A model generated the notes under the pieces. That model had not been told where the DNA came from. It made no database searches and worked only from the letters and a program-made list of their open reading frames with translations. From Cocleimonas sp. (GTDB lineage Bacteria > Pseudomonadota > Gammaproteobacteria > Thiotrichales > Thiotrichaceae), in the NCBI GenBank assembly GCA_021647365.1, contig JAKIUW010000024.1:1-51851 (forward strand): DNA of 51,851 nucleotides, given 5' to 3'. The position numbers and the translations under genes are program-made. Below, piece by piece: positions 1-7,929 of the stretch (the stretch's first letter is position 1; each line of letters begins with the position of its first letter).

Positions 1-55
1 AAGGCGTGGGTCTTTAATCATTGAAAAACTATCTGTAATACAGTTGCTCATGGAG

Positions 56-81
56 TATTCCTATTTCTGAAAATAGGAATA
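56..81. other. 11-bp perfect hairpin downstream of recQ
   Basis: TATTCCTATTT (56-66) pairs perfectly with AAATAGGAATA (71-81) around a 4-nt loop. It lies about 75 bp past the recQ stop. No T run follows on either strand, so it is not a classic intrinsic terminator; it may be an RNA 3'-end stabiliser or part of a repeat. Confidence 0.4.
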
Positions 82-154
82 TCTCATAACTTACTTATTA
101 ACAATAGATTTTAATGCGTTAGCCCTGGGGGGTGGTGTGCATTCTAATCTATCC

Positions 155-2275
155 CTACATCCCACTCAAAACACAGCGCAATACCCCATATTCAAACTCA
201 CCTTCTAGTTCATCAAATAATGGTTTCAGTGCATTTTCTTCTTTAGTATTTAAAACTTCTGCGGTGCGTTCTATGGTGGTTATATCAGCATCATCAATGT
301 CTAGCACGTCGGGAGCGCTTAACATGCCTGCTTCGATTACATCAGCTAAGTGTGAGTAGATTGTTCCTGTTGATAGTTCTCGTTTTTCGGCTATGGCTTC
401 GATGCTCATACCATCGTTATATAAAACCAGCGTTTCATTGATGGTGTCGGAGAAATTATTGTTTAATAACTCTGGCAAAGGATGTTCACGGATGACTGCC
501 ATAAATGGCTCGCCATAGCGCTCTAGTTTCGTGTCGCCAACACCGCTGATGTAGCGGAAGGTTTCATCGGTGTGTGGGCGTTTTTTTGCCATTTCTATGA
601 GTGCCGTATCGGCGAAGATGACAAAGGCAGGTACGCCCTGCTCCATTGCTAACTCGGCGCGGCATTCGCGTAAGGCTTCAAAAAGTTCTTCATCGACAGT
701 GCGTAGTTCGGCTTTGGCTTTTCCGCCTTTGCTGGTGGATTTTACTTTTTCTGGCTTGCGGTATTTACGCGCGATTAAAGTTTCTTCTCCACGCAGTAAT
801 GGGCGGGATTTTTCAGTGAGTTCTACGCCACCGTATTCTGAATTTGTATTGAGGTAGCCTTGTGAGACTAGCTGGCGAAACAAACTGCTCCATTCGTTGT
901 TTTTGAGGTTCTCGCCAATGCCCCATGTGCTGACTTTGTCGTGACCAAATTGCACGATACGATCATCGGTTTTACCCATCAACACTTTAATCAAATACGC
1001 CACGCCAAAGCGCTGACCCGTTCGGTAAACGGTGGATAATGCTTTTTGCGCATCTTCGGTGGCATCCCATGTTTCGGGCGGGTTTAGGCAGTTGTCGCAG
1101 TTGCCACATGGCTCTTTCATTTCCTCATCAAAATATCTCAAAATGGCTTGGCGACGACAGCTTGCCATTTCACACAGTCCCAACATAGAATCTAGTTTTT
1201 GATTGCTGAGGAGTTTATATTCTTCACTACCGTTGCTGCTCATCATCATTTGGCGCAGGAAGATGACGTCTTGCAAACCGTAGCTCATCCACGCATCGGC
1301 TGGGTCGCCATCGCGCCCTGCTCTGCCTGTTTCTTGATAATAGGCTTCGATATTTTTGGGTAAGCTTAAGTGCGCGACAAATCGTACATTGGGTTTGTCG
1401 ATGCCCATACCAAAAGCGATGGTGGCGACGATGATAATGCCTTCTTCACGCAAGAAACGTTTTTGATTATTTGCGCGCACTTCAACGGGTAAACCTGCGT
1501 GATAAGGCAATGCGGTTAAGCCTTTGTCGCTCAGCCATTCTGCGGTGCTTTCAACTTTTTTGCGTGATAGGCAATAGACAATGCCTGCTTTGCCTTCGTG
1601 TTTGCCATTGATAAATTTGAGTAATTTCTCGCGCGCGTTTTGCCCTTCTGCAATGGTGTAAGTGATATTGGGTCGATCAAAACTATTTACATACACGCCT
1701 GCATTATCAAGGCGAAGCTGCTGGATAATCTCAGCGCGCGTTCGGTTATCGGCTGTGGCGGTCAGCGCAATGCGAGGCACATCGGGGAATTGATCTGGCA
1801 AGGCGGAAAGACGCTGATATTCTGGGCGAAAGTCATGCCCCCATTGCGACACACAGTGCGCTTCATCAATAGCAAACAACGCTATTTTACATTGTTTGAG
1901 TAGGTTGAGTGTTTTCGGGCTGAGGACTCTTTCGGGCGCGACATAGAGCATTTGAAGCTCGCCCTTGAGGAGCATTTCTTCCACTTCTTGCTGCTCAAAG
2001 CCTGTCATGGTGGAGTTTAAAAATGCCGCTTTGATGCCTAGCTGCTGTAGCGCATCAACCTGATCTTGCATTAATGCAATCAGTGGTGAAACGATAACCC
2101 CGACCCCATCGCGAACCATCGCGGGTATTTGATAACACAGCGACTTTCCGCCACCTGTGGGCATCAACACAAAGGCATCGCCACCCTGTAGGACTTTTCC
2201 GATAATATCTGATTGATTATGACGAAAGTCGCTGTAGCCAAAGGTGTCTTGAAGGATTTTTTTTGCTTGCTGCAT
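155..2275 (-). CDS. recQ: ATP-dependent DNA helicase RecQ
   Basis: 3'-5' superfamily 2 DNA helicase of recombination and fork repair. Seen in order: Walker A PTGGGKS near residues 39-45, the DEAH box in AIDEAHCVSQWGHDFRPEY, HRIGR-like motif QETGRAGRDG, the zinc-binding cysteines (CEMASCRR...CGNCDNC), a winged-helix region, an HRDC domain (about 520-600) and a C-terminal helix-turn-helix extension (HTH_40 type, about 610-700). The open frame continues to an upstream ATG at 2389, but the extra 38 residues are unlike RecQ and begin beside a dispersed repeat, so the ATG at 2275 was chosen. This gives 706 residues, right for RecQ with the extra HTH domain. The gene stands alone. Confidence 0.95.
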   Translation of the reverse strand: MQQAKKILQDTFGYSDFRHNQSDIIGKVLQGGDAFVLMPTGGGKSLCYQIPAMVRDGVGVIVSPLIALMQDQVDALQQLGIKAAFLNSTMTGFEQQEVEEMLLKGELQMLYVAPERVLSPKTLNLLKQCKIALFAIDEAHCVSQWGHDFRPEYQRLSALPDQFPDVPRIALTATADNRTRAEIIQQLRLDNAGVYVNSFDRPNITYTIAEGQNAREKLLKFINGKHEGKAGIVYCLSRKKVESTAEWLSDKGLTALPYHAGLPVEVRANNQKRFLREEGIIIVATIAFGMGIDKPNVRFVAHLSLPKNIEAYYQETGRAGRDGDPADAWMSYGLQDVIFLRQMMMSSNGSEEYKLLSNQKLDSMLGLCEMASCRRQAILRYFDEEMKEPCGNCDNCLNPPETWDATEDAQKALSTVYRTGQRFGVAYLIKVLMGKTDDRIVQFGHDKVSTWGIGENLKNNEWSSLFRQLVSQGYLNTNSEYGGVELTEKSRPLLRGEETLIARKYRKPEKVKSTSKGGKAKAELRTVDEELFEALRECRAELAMEQGVPAFVIFADTALIEMAKKRPHTDETFRYISGVGDTKLERYGEPFMAVIREHPLPELLNNNFSDTINETLVLYNDGMSIEAIAEKRELSTGTIYSHLADVIEAGMLSAPDVLDIDDADITTIERTAEVLNTKEENALKPLFDELEGEFEYGVLRCVLSGM

Positions 2276-2402
2276 TATTGCGGTTCTATCATTTAAAAGT
2301 TGCTTTTTAAAGCGCCCTAGGCAGCTAAAAAGTATATCGTTACACCTTCCGAAGGAAGTGTCGATGGTTGGTTGAAGCAAGGCATGCATTATATTAAAAC
2401 AT

Positions 2403-2425
2403 ACACCCCCCCACTTTTACATGCT
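2403..2425 (+). repeat. Poly-C dispersed repeat, copy 1 (C7)
   Basis: Core of the window-wide repeat (C-rich strand on +), here ATACAC + C run + ACTTTTACATG. It lies in the divergent gap between recQ and the 2581 gene, just before the longest possible recQ reading frame. Confidence 0.85.
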
Positions 2426-2580
2426 TATTTTATCGCATTAATTAAAACAAACTTACAGGGCATCTCTATGCTTTATCGCTACCCTTCATCGCTCGCCTTA
2501 TACACTTTGTATCATGCAGAAAGTGATTAGCAACTACACTCTAGTATGTTGTACTTATTTATAAGCAATGGATTTGCGCA

Positions 2581-2973
2581 ATGAAAATACTAGCCCCTAT
2601 TCTACTTTTAATATTATCGTCAGTAGCAGCAACCGTACATGCCGCGCCTTTAGCGCCTTCTTTAACAACACCAAAATCGACTCTGATTGGAAAAGTATTT
2701 CACGATAAGAATGGTAATGGCTTTCAAGATAACGGAGAAGCTGGCATCGCTGGAGTTCGCTTAGCGACAGTAACAGGTTTGTTGATGGAAACGGATGGCT
2801 ACGGTCGTTTTCATTTACCCGAGATGGGAGAGCCGCAAAGTTGGAGTCAGAATTTTATATTGAAACTGGATAAAGCCAGTTTGCCTGAAGGTGCAAGATT
2901 AACTACCGAGAACCCTCGTGTGATTCACGGCAGTATTGGTTTGAATAATATTAGTTTTGGGGTTTCGTATTAA
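2581..2973 (+). CDS. Small exported protein with an SdrD-B-like domain
   Basis: 130 residues. A signal peptide (residues 1-21, ending VHAAP) is followed by one domain with the SdrD_B/CNA-B type pattern GKVFHDKNGNGFQDNGEAGIAGV...TDGYGRFHLP. Such Ca-binding beta-sandwich modules usually occur inside long surface proteins; here one stands alone and the protein stops soon after. The end NNISFGVSY looks like the usual close of the module. The stop codon (2971-2973) touches a miniature inverted-repeat element, but removing the element and one target copy leaves the same stop, so the gene does not seem truncated by it. Envelope location is inferred; function unknown. Confidence 0.7.
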   Translation: MKILAPILLLILSSVAATVHAAPLAPSLTTPKSTLIGKVFHDKNGNGFQDNGEAGIAGVRLATVTGLLMETDGYGRFHLPEMGEPQSWSQNFILKLDKASLPEGARLTTENPRVIHGSIGLNNISFGVSY

Positions 2974-2974
2974 A

Positions 2975-3133
2975 GAGACCTCAGCATAACTCTGGACGAG
3001 AGAAAAAAGAGATAGAATTTTTCATGTTTTATTCAAAATATAAGCGTAATAGCAGGCTATTGCGCGTTATTTTGGATGAAAGATGGAAAACTTATAGCTT
3101 TTTTTATCCGTTCACGAGTTATGCTGAGGTCTC
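2975..3133. mobile_element. MITE with 18-bp perfect terminal inverted repeats
   Basis: GAGACCTCAGCATAACTC (2975-2992) is matched by its reverse complement at 3116-3133. TTAAA lies directly outside each end (2970-2974 and 3134-3138) as a likely target duplication; a 3-bp TAA duplication with one more base in the repeat is equally possible. The 159-bp inside has no reading frame. GAGACC-type ends with short AT-rich targets recall the IS5 family. A degenerate relative lies at about 48042-48190. Confidence 0.75.
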
Positions 3134-3159
3134 TTAAAGTTATATTTTGTGCTTCTTGA

Positions 3160-3186
3160 AGCACACCCCCCCCCTTTTACATGATG
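3160..3186 (+). repeat. Poly-C dispersed repeat, copy 2 (C9)
   Basis: AGCACA + nine C + TTTTACATGATG; the A usually following the C run is replaced. It runs directly into the stop codon of the minus-strand gene at 3189. GTGCTTC-TT-GAAGCAC (3149-3164) makes a small hairpin with its left end. Confidence 0.85.
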
Positions 3187-3188
3187 TT

Positions 3189-3743
3189 TTATTGTTGCGC
3201 CATTTTTAAAGGCGTTTCTTTCTTAATCATATTAGACACTGGCATAGGCATTGGCTTATACAGCGCAACAGGATACCAGTTGGATGGATTATTCCCGACT
3301 TGCATGTATACGGTTGGGTAATTAGCGGCATAAAGTGGCAGTGCTTGTGGCGCATTTTGATTTGAACGCCTGTGATTCACAACGCCTTGATTAGCATTTT
3401 GTGTGACATCTACATTCACTTGAATATGCTTATTGGTGTTAAATAGCTGAATGAGTTTTCTAGCATTTTTCACACTTGTTGTGCCAGTAACCGTGTAACT
3501 AACCCCAACATTATATTGTGGTTGACTACGATTCACTTGTGCATGAACTTCTAGTGCTTTACTGTTTTTTAGCAATCTCTGAAGCATTCTTGCGGTTTTA
3601 ATATCTGTCGTCCCGTTGGCTACATAGGAAATACTTTTAGCTTGCGCGGATGCTGTCGTAATAGTGGTTATACCCATTAATGCAACGGCGGCAAACAGCG
3701 TTGTTGATGCGACAAAAAAACCTTTTTCTGAAAATAATTTCAT
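3189..3743 (-). CDS. Exported protein with two tandem BON-like repeats, unknown function
   Basis: 184 residues, not recognised. A signal peptide (about 1-35, ending TASAQA) precedes an internal duplication: YVANGTTDIKTARMLQRLL with its following KALEVHAQVN matches YTVTGTTSVKNARKLIQLF with KHIQVNVDVT. The remaining C-terminal third is rich in N, Q and P with PMPMPVSNM. The start has a good AAAGGGG ribosome site. The alternating pattern of a helix and a V-rich strand resembles small periplasmic alpha/beta modules, but no family can be named. It stands alone between a MITE/poly-C repeat and the desaturase gene. Likely periplasmic. Confidence 0.65.
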   Translation of the reverse strand: MKLFSEKGFFVASTTLFAAVALMGITTITTASAQAKSISYVANGTTDIKTARMLQRLLKNSKALEVHAQVNRSQPQYNVGVSYTVTGTTSVKNARKLIQLFNTNKHIQVNVDVTQNANQGVVNHRRSNQNAPQALPLYAANYPTVYMQVGNNPSNWYPVALYKPMPMPVSNMIKKETPLKMAQQ

Positions 3744-3890
3744 TTATTGAACCCCTTTGGTTAAACACACATCACAGCCCATGTGACGTATTTACTTTTA
3801 TTAAAAGTAGCTATAATTAAAATATTTATTATTATTTGGTAAAGCTTGCACCGAGTATACTGAATAATGCATTAATCTGCGAGGCGTTCT

Positions 3891-4682
3891 TTAGCCCGCC
3901 AATCGTTGGAAGAAAGACGTGTTGTAGCACTTAGCGGGGATTTTATCTTTGATCTTTTCGTGCAATGCAGGTAGCTCAGACCAATGCACACCTTGCTTAT
4001 GATGGTGCGCGGTGTGATAACCAAGATTGCCCGTGAGAACGTTATACCAAGGTGTTAAGTTGTTATGCGATGCTGCAAATTCATCAGGTGTATCAAGCCC
4101 CACATGATGCCCGTAGGTTGCCCACGAGGTGTACATCAAACTACCCATCATTGGCAGAATAAAAATAAACAGCGCACCAATTGGCTTATAAAATGCAAAG
4201 GCAAGCAAAGCGATCAACATAATGTTGCCGTATAATATAAAGTCTTTTTGTTGCTTAGGGAAACTCAAACCAACTTTGTAAGCACGGTAAAACGAGGTGA
4301 ACGCCACTTCAAGCGTATAACCTATTTTACTTTTTGTACCACCATCTTTCTTTTTCCAACAACTTTGGTCTTTGTCTTGATCTAGGAAATTTCGGTGATG
4401 CCCAAAATTATGATGCAACACCCATAGATTGGTTGTAGCACCGGTGTGCAAACCATAGAAGAACTCTAAAAGGTGATTATGCCATACTTTTTTAAATACA
4501 TTTCGATGTTGGTGATGATGATTCCACGCAGAAATAACGCCTTTAGGAATAATCATCAACAGCCAATAAACGACAAACAGCCAAATACTGTTAACGCTAA
4601 AAAAAACGATAAAGTCTAGTAATGAAAATAACAGAATGATAGTGACAGGTTTTTTGTCAGCTGAAAAATTAAACACGTACAT
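3891..4682 (-). CDS. Fatty acid desaturase family membrane protein
   Basis: 263 residues with three histidine clusters typical of membrane di-iron desaturases and hydroxylases: NHHHQH (about 54-59), LHHNFGHHRN (about 88-97) and YHTAHHHKQGVHW near the C-terminus. Hydrophobic stretches at about 11-48 and 150-190 fit paired membrane spans with the histidines on the cytoplasmic side. The ATG follows a GGGGAAAC ribosome site at good spacing. The family inserts a double bond or hydroxyl group into acyl chains with O2; the substrate cannot be told, and a carotenoid or sterol-type hydroxylase is possible. Transcribed alone. Confidence 0.78.
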   Translation of the reverse strand: MYVFNFSADKKPVTIILLFSLLDFIVFFSVNSIWLFVVYWLLMIIPKGVISAWNHHHQHRNVFKKVWHNHLLEFFYGLHTGATTNLWVLHHNFGHHRNFLDQDKDQSCWKKKDGGTKSKIGYTLEVAFTSFYRAYKVGLSFPKQQKDFILYGNIMLIALLAFAFYKPIGALFIFILPMMGSLMYTSWATYGHHVGLDTPDEFAASHNNLTPWYNVLTGNLGYHTAHHHKQGVHWSELPALHEKIKDKIPAKCYNTSFFQRLAG

Positions 4683-4871
4683 GTTTCCCCAATTTTACCT
4701 CTTTGGTGACGAGAGGCTTCCTTGTGGTTCATTCTACTATTTTTTTAGTTAAATTGCAGATCATTAATCAACAAAAAATCAAAAAGACTAGCCAATATTT
4801 TATAATTTCTTTACTTAAATCATGTTCTAATACTAAAACCTATATTGTTTTAAACAGATTAAGGAAATTTA

Positions 4872-6245
4872 ATGACCAATAAGCTTGTCGATGCACGCAT
4901 CACACCAACGCAACATTTAAATATATTGTCACAACTTGAAGTCAGTAAATTGCTGGATAGCAGCCAATCAGGCTTATACAACTTATTTCGTCAGTGTTCG
5001 TTAGCGGTCTTGAGTCATGGTAACTACACCGATGATGCTAAGGAATTATTAGACCGCCATAAAGCATTTGATATTCGTATTATCCAGCAAGACCGTGGTA
5101 TCAAGCTCGAAGTAAAAGGCGCACCAGCCGATGCTTTTGTTGATGGTAAAATGATTCAAGGGATCAATGAGCTATTATTCTCTGTGCTGCGCGACATTAT
5201 TTATACGCATAACGATGTTATCAATAATCCTAAGTTTGATTTGAACGATAGTGAAGGCATTACTAACGCGGTATTCCATATCATGCGTAATGCGGGCGTC
5301 TTGCGCACCAATGAAAAGCCCCAGCTCGTTGTATGCTGGGGCGGACATTCAATTTCACGTAAAGAATACCTTTACACCAAAGAAGTAGGCTATCAATTAG
5401 GCTTGCGTGAATTAGACATTTGCACTGGCTGTGGGCCGGGCGCTATGAAGGGCCCCATGAAAGGGGCTACCTTTGGGCATTCAAAACAACGCGTGAAAAA
5501 CGGACAATATTTAGGCATTACTGAGCCTGGTATTATCGCAGCTGAATCACCTAACCCTATTGTTAATGATTTGGTCATTCTGCCCGATATCGAAAAACGT
5601 CTTGAAGCGTTTGTACGAACGGGACATGGCATCATTGTTTTCCCAGGTGGCGCAGGAACGACTGAAGAAATTCTTTATATCCTTGGAATTTTATTACACC
5701 CAGATAATGCCTATGTACCCTTCCCCCTTATTTTTTCTGCTCCAGAAACATCTAAAGATTATTTTGATCAGATTGATCTATTTATCAGTGATACCTTGGG
5801 GGAGGCTGCTCAAGATCGTTACGAAATAATTATTGGTGATCCAGAAAGGGTCGCTAAGAAAATGAAACAAGGTATGAAAAAAGTAAAAGACTTCCGCCGC
5901 GAACACAGTGATGCTTATTACTACAACTGGCTCTTAAAAATAGATTCTGAGTTTCAAGAAACCTTTGAGCCCACGCACGAAAATATGGCAGGGCTAGAGC
6001 TTCATAAAGATTTGGAAACCCATAAGCTTGCTGCCAATTTGCGACGTGCATTTTCAGGCATCGTAGCAGGTAATGTTAAAGATGAAGGTATCCGAGCTAT
6101 AGAAAAGTATGGCTTATTTGAGTTAAGTGGGGATAAAAACATCATGAAGAAGATGGACACCCTACTCCAATCATTCGTAGAACAAGATCGCATGAAACTA
6201 CCCAGTGATATTGCCTATAAGCCTTGTTATAAGATTGTGACTTAA
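4872..6245 (+). CDS. ppnN: Pyrimidine/purine nucleotide 5'-monophosphate nucleosidase PpnN
   Basis: 457 residues, close to E. coli PpnN/YgdH (454). The central LOG-family Rossmann domain shows the signature PGGAGTTEEIL near residue 257 and the upstream GCGPGAMKGPMKGA loop. The enzyme splits nucleoside monophosphates such as GMP into base and ribose-5-phosphate and in E. coli is stimulated by (p)ppGpp; this is family knowledge. The ATG follows AAGGAAATTTA. It is a single-gene unit. GGGTTGTA (6253-6260) pairs with TACAACCC (6267-6274) just past the stop, but no T run follows. Confidence 0.93.
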   Translation: MTNKLVDARITPTQHLNILSQLEVSKLLDSSQSGLYNLFRQCSLAVLSHGNYTDDAKELLDRHKAFDIRIIQQDRGIKLEVKGAPADAFVDGKMIQGINELLFSVLRDIIYTHNDVINNPKFDLNDSEGITNAVFHIMRNAGVLRTNEKPQLVVCWGGHSISRKEYLYTKEVGYQLGLRELDICTGCGPGAMKGPMKGATFGHSKQRVKNGQYLGITEPGIIAAESPNPIVNDLVILPDIEKRLEAFVRTGHGIIVFPGGAGTTEEILYILGILLHPDNAYVPFPLIFSAPETSKDYFDQIDLFISDTLGEAAQDRYEIIIGDPERVAKKMKQGMKKVKDFRREHSDAYYYNWLLKIDSEFQETFEPTHENMAGLELHKDLETHKLAANLRRAFSGIVAGNVKDEGIRAIEKYGLFELSGDKNIMKKMDTLLQSFVEQDRMKLPSDIAYKPCYKIVT

Positions 6246-6285
6246 TAATATAGGGTTGTATTATTTTACAACCCCTCCAAAAAAA

Positions 6286-6552
6286 ATGGCACTTACTTAA
6301 GCGTAAGATATTGATAAAAAACAAAAAAAGAGAGTCTGACAGAATGATTTTCGACAAATAAAAAACACTATCAGGGAGCCCTGTCTCATGAGCATTATTA
6401 GCAACGTTGCAAGAATCCAGCAACCCTGAACAAAGGTTGTGGCATAGCAAACGCGTCCGTTTTATTGATGGTACAACAGTTACCATGCCTGATACGAGAG
6501 AGAGAGCCCTTGGATAAGAATAGTCATGCTAGAAAGCTTAAGTAAGTGCCAT
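6286..6552 (+). mobile_element. Internally deleted IS4-family element
   Basis: This fills the 346-bp gap between ppnN and holA. ATGGCACTTACTTAAGC (6286-6302) is repeated inverted at 6536-6552, giving 17-bp ends. Between them, frame + 6392-6517 reads ALLATLQESS and then LWHSKRVRFIDGTTVTMPDT before a stop. The DGTT...PDT motif holds the first catalytic Asp of IS4-family transposases. The 267-bp unit thus kept both ends and a sliver of transposase, and could only move in trans if a full copy exists elsewhere. Confidence 0.8.
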
Positions 6553-6590
6553 TCGTGGGGGCTTTTTATCTGTGTAAGATAAATATCTAT

Positions 6591-7640
6591 CTATTCAATA
6601 ATAGCTGATTTACCAGCCAATATTAGCGCTAGTTCTAACAAATCCGACCAGACTCTAGCCATTCCTTTATTGGCAATATCACCTTGCCCTTTGGATAGGC
6701 GGTCAATCTCACCGTTCTTTTTAAGGATATCGGGCCAATTAGCATATTGCATACGTTGCATCGCCACTTGAAAAGGCTTTTGTCGCGGTCGTGGCATCTT
6801 GGATAAAATTTGCGATGCGGCTACTCCATTTTCTAAACTAAAACTAGCATTGTAAAGCTGGCGGCCTAAATCAGATAGTGTCCACAGCATTAATTGAACG
6901 GGAACGCCCTCTTCTTTTAAATTATGATGGATATGTTGAACTCGATGCACATCGCCCATCATCACGGCATTAGACAGATCAAAAATAGAAAAGCGGGAGC
7001 TATCGCTAACCGATTCCAACACTTGCTTATCTTCAATGGTAACTTCAGTAGCATCATTAGCAAATAAGAGCTTTAGTTTACTAATCTCCTGCGTCGCTGC
7101 CAGCAAGTTTCCTTCCACACGTTCTGTTAATAAACGCACTGCCTCATTGCTTGGTCTCATGCCCTCGGCACGCATTCGTTTTGCGACCCATGCCATTGTT
7201 TGCGGCGGCGAAAGGTCCCATATCTGTACGACTACACCAGCTTTCTCAATGGCTTTTACCCATGCTGCATTTCGTGCGCTGCCCACTAATTTAGGCATTT
7301 GTATCAGTAACACCTTATCATCAGGCGGATTTTGCATATAATCACGGATGGCTTGGCTACCAACTCTTCCAGGTGTTTTAGTTTCAATACGTAAATCAAT
7401 GAGTTTCTTTTCACTAAAAAGCGACATGCTATTAGATGCACCTAGTAACGTACTCCAATCGAATTTGTTATCTGCGTGCAAAACATCGCGCTCACTAAAA
7501 CCTTGGCTCTGGGCATATTGACGTATGACATCACACGACTCCATCACTTGTAATGGCTCATCTCCCGTAATCAGGAATACGCGAGGAATTTCTTGTTGTC
7601 GTTGCAAGAATACTTCAAATTGATCGGCGTTAACTTTCAT
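6591..7640 (-). CDS. holA: DNA polymerase III delta subunit
   Basis: 349 residues, the usual HolA length. The N-terminus (MKVNADQFEVFLQ...VFLITGDEPLQVMESCDVIR) has the degenerate P-loop position GDEPL of clamp-loader delta, followed by the middle AAA+ lid region (EGNLLAATQEISKLKLL) and the C-terminal collar helices. Delta opens the beta sliding clamp within the DnaX complex. In many gammaproteobacteria holA follows leuS-lptE; here leuS-lptE lies over 30 kb away, so this arrangement has been split. No clear ribosome site precedes the ATG. Confidence 0.93.
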   Translation of the reverse strand: MKVNADQFEVFLQRQQEIPRVFLITGDEPLQVMESCDVIRQYAQSQGFSERDVLHADNKFDWSTLLGASNSMSLFSEKKLIDLRIETKTPGRVGSQAIRDYMQNPPDDKVLLIQMPKLVGSARNAAWVKAIEKAGVVVQIWDLSPPQTMAWVAKRMRAEGMRPSNEAVRLLTERVEGNLLAATQEISKLKLLFANDATEVTIEDKQVLESVSDSSRFSIFDLSNAVMMGDVHRVQHIHHNLKEEGVPVQLMLWTLSDLGRQLYNASFSLENGVAASQILSKMPRPRQKPFQVAMQRMQYANWPDILKKNGEIDRLSKGQGDIANKGMARVWSDLLELALILAGKSAIIE

Positions 7641-7929
7641 GTGCTTATGATAACCTCTGTTTAAAAATCTTGTAACAAAAACAAACTGCCATCTACACTA
7701 TTGCTATACATGTTTTTTATGGCAGAATGATCTAACACACCCATACCAACTGGAAAAAACTACCGTTCATTCATGTTTTACTACATCTATAAGGCGGTAT
7801 CCATTTAGTATTCCCATATATGGTGATTTACATTAAATTTTGAGTCACAAAAACTGATTACCGATTTAATCTTTAAACAATTAAGCTTTTAAACAAATAA
7901 GTAAGCGCTTTTAATAGGAATAATAATTC

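Noticed and set aside
122..141. G-rich stretch CCTGGGGGGTGGTGTGCATT as a 17th poly-C repeat copy
   Set aside because: It shares only GGGGGG and TGTGC with the consensus; the TGTAAAAGTG side is missing, so a chance match cannot be excluded.
2276..2389. Longer RecQ starting at 2389
   Set aside because: The extra 38 residues are unlike RecQ and start next to a dispersed repeat; the ATG at 2275 gives the usual N-terminus.
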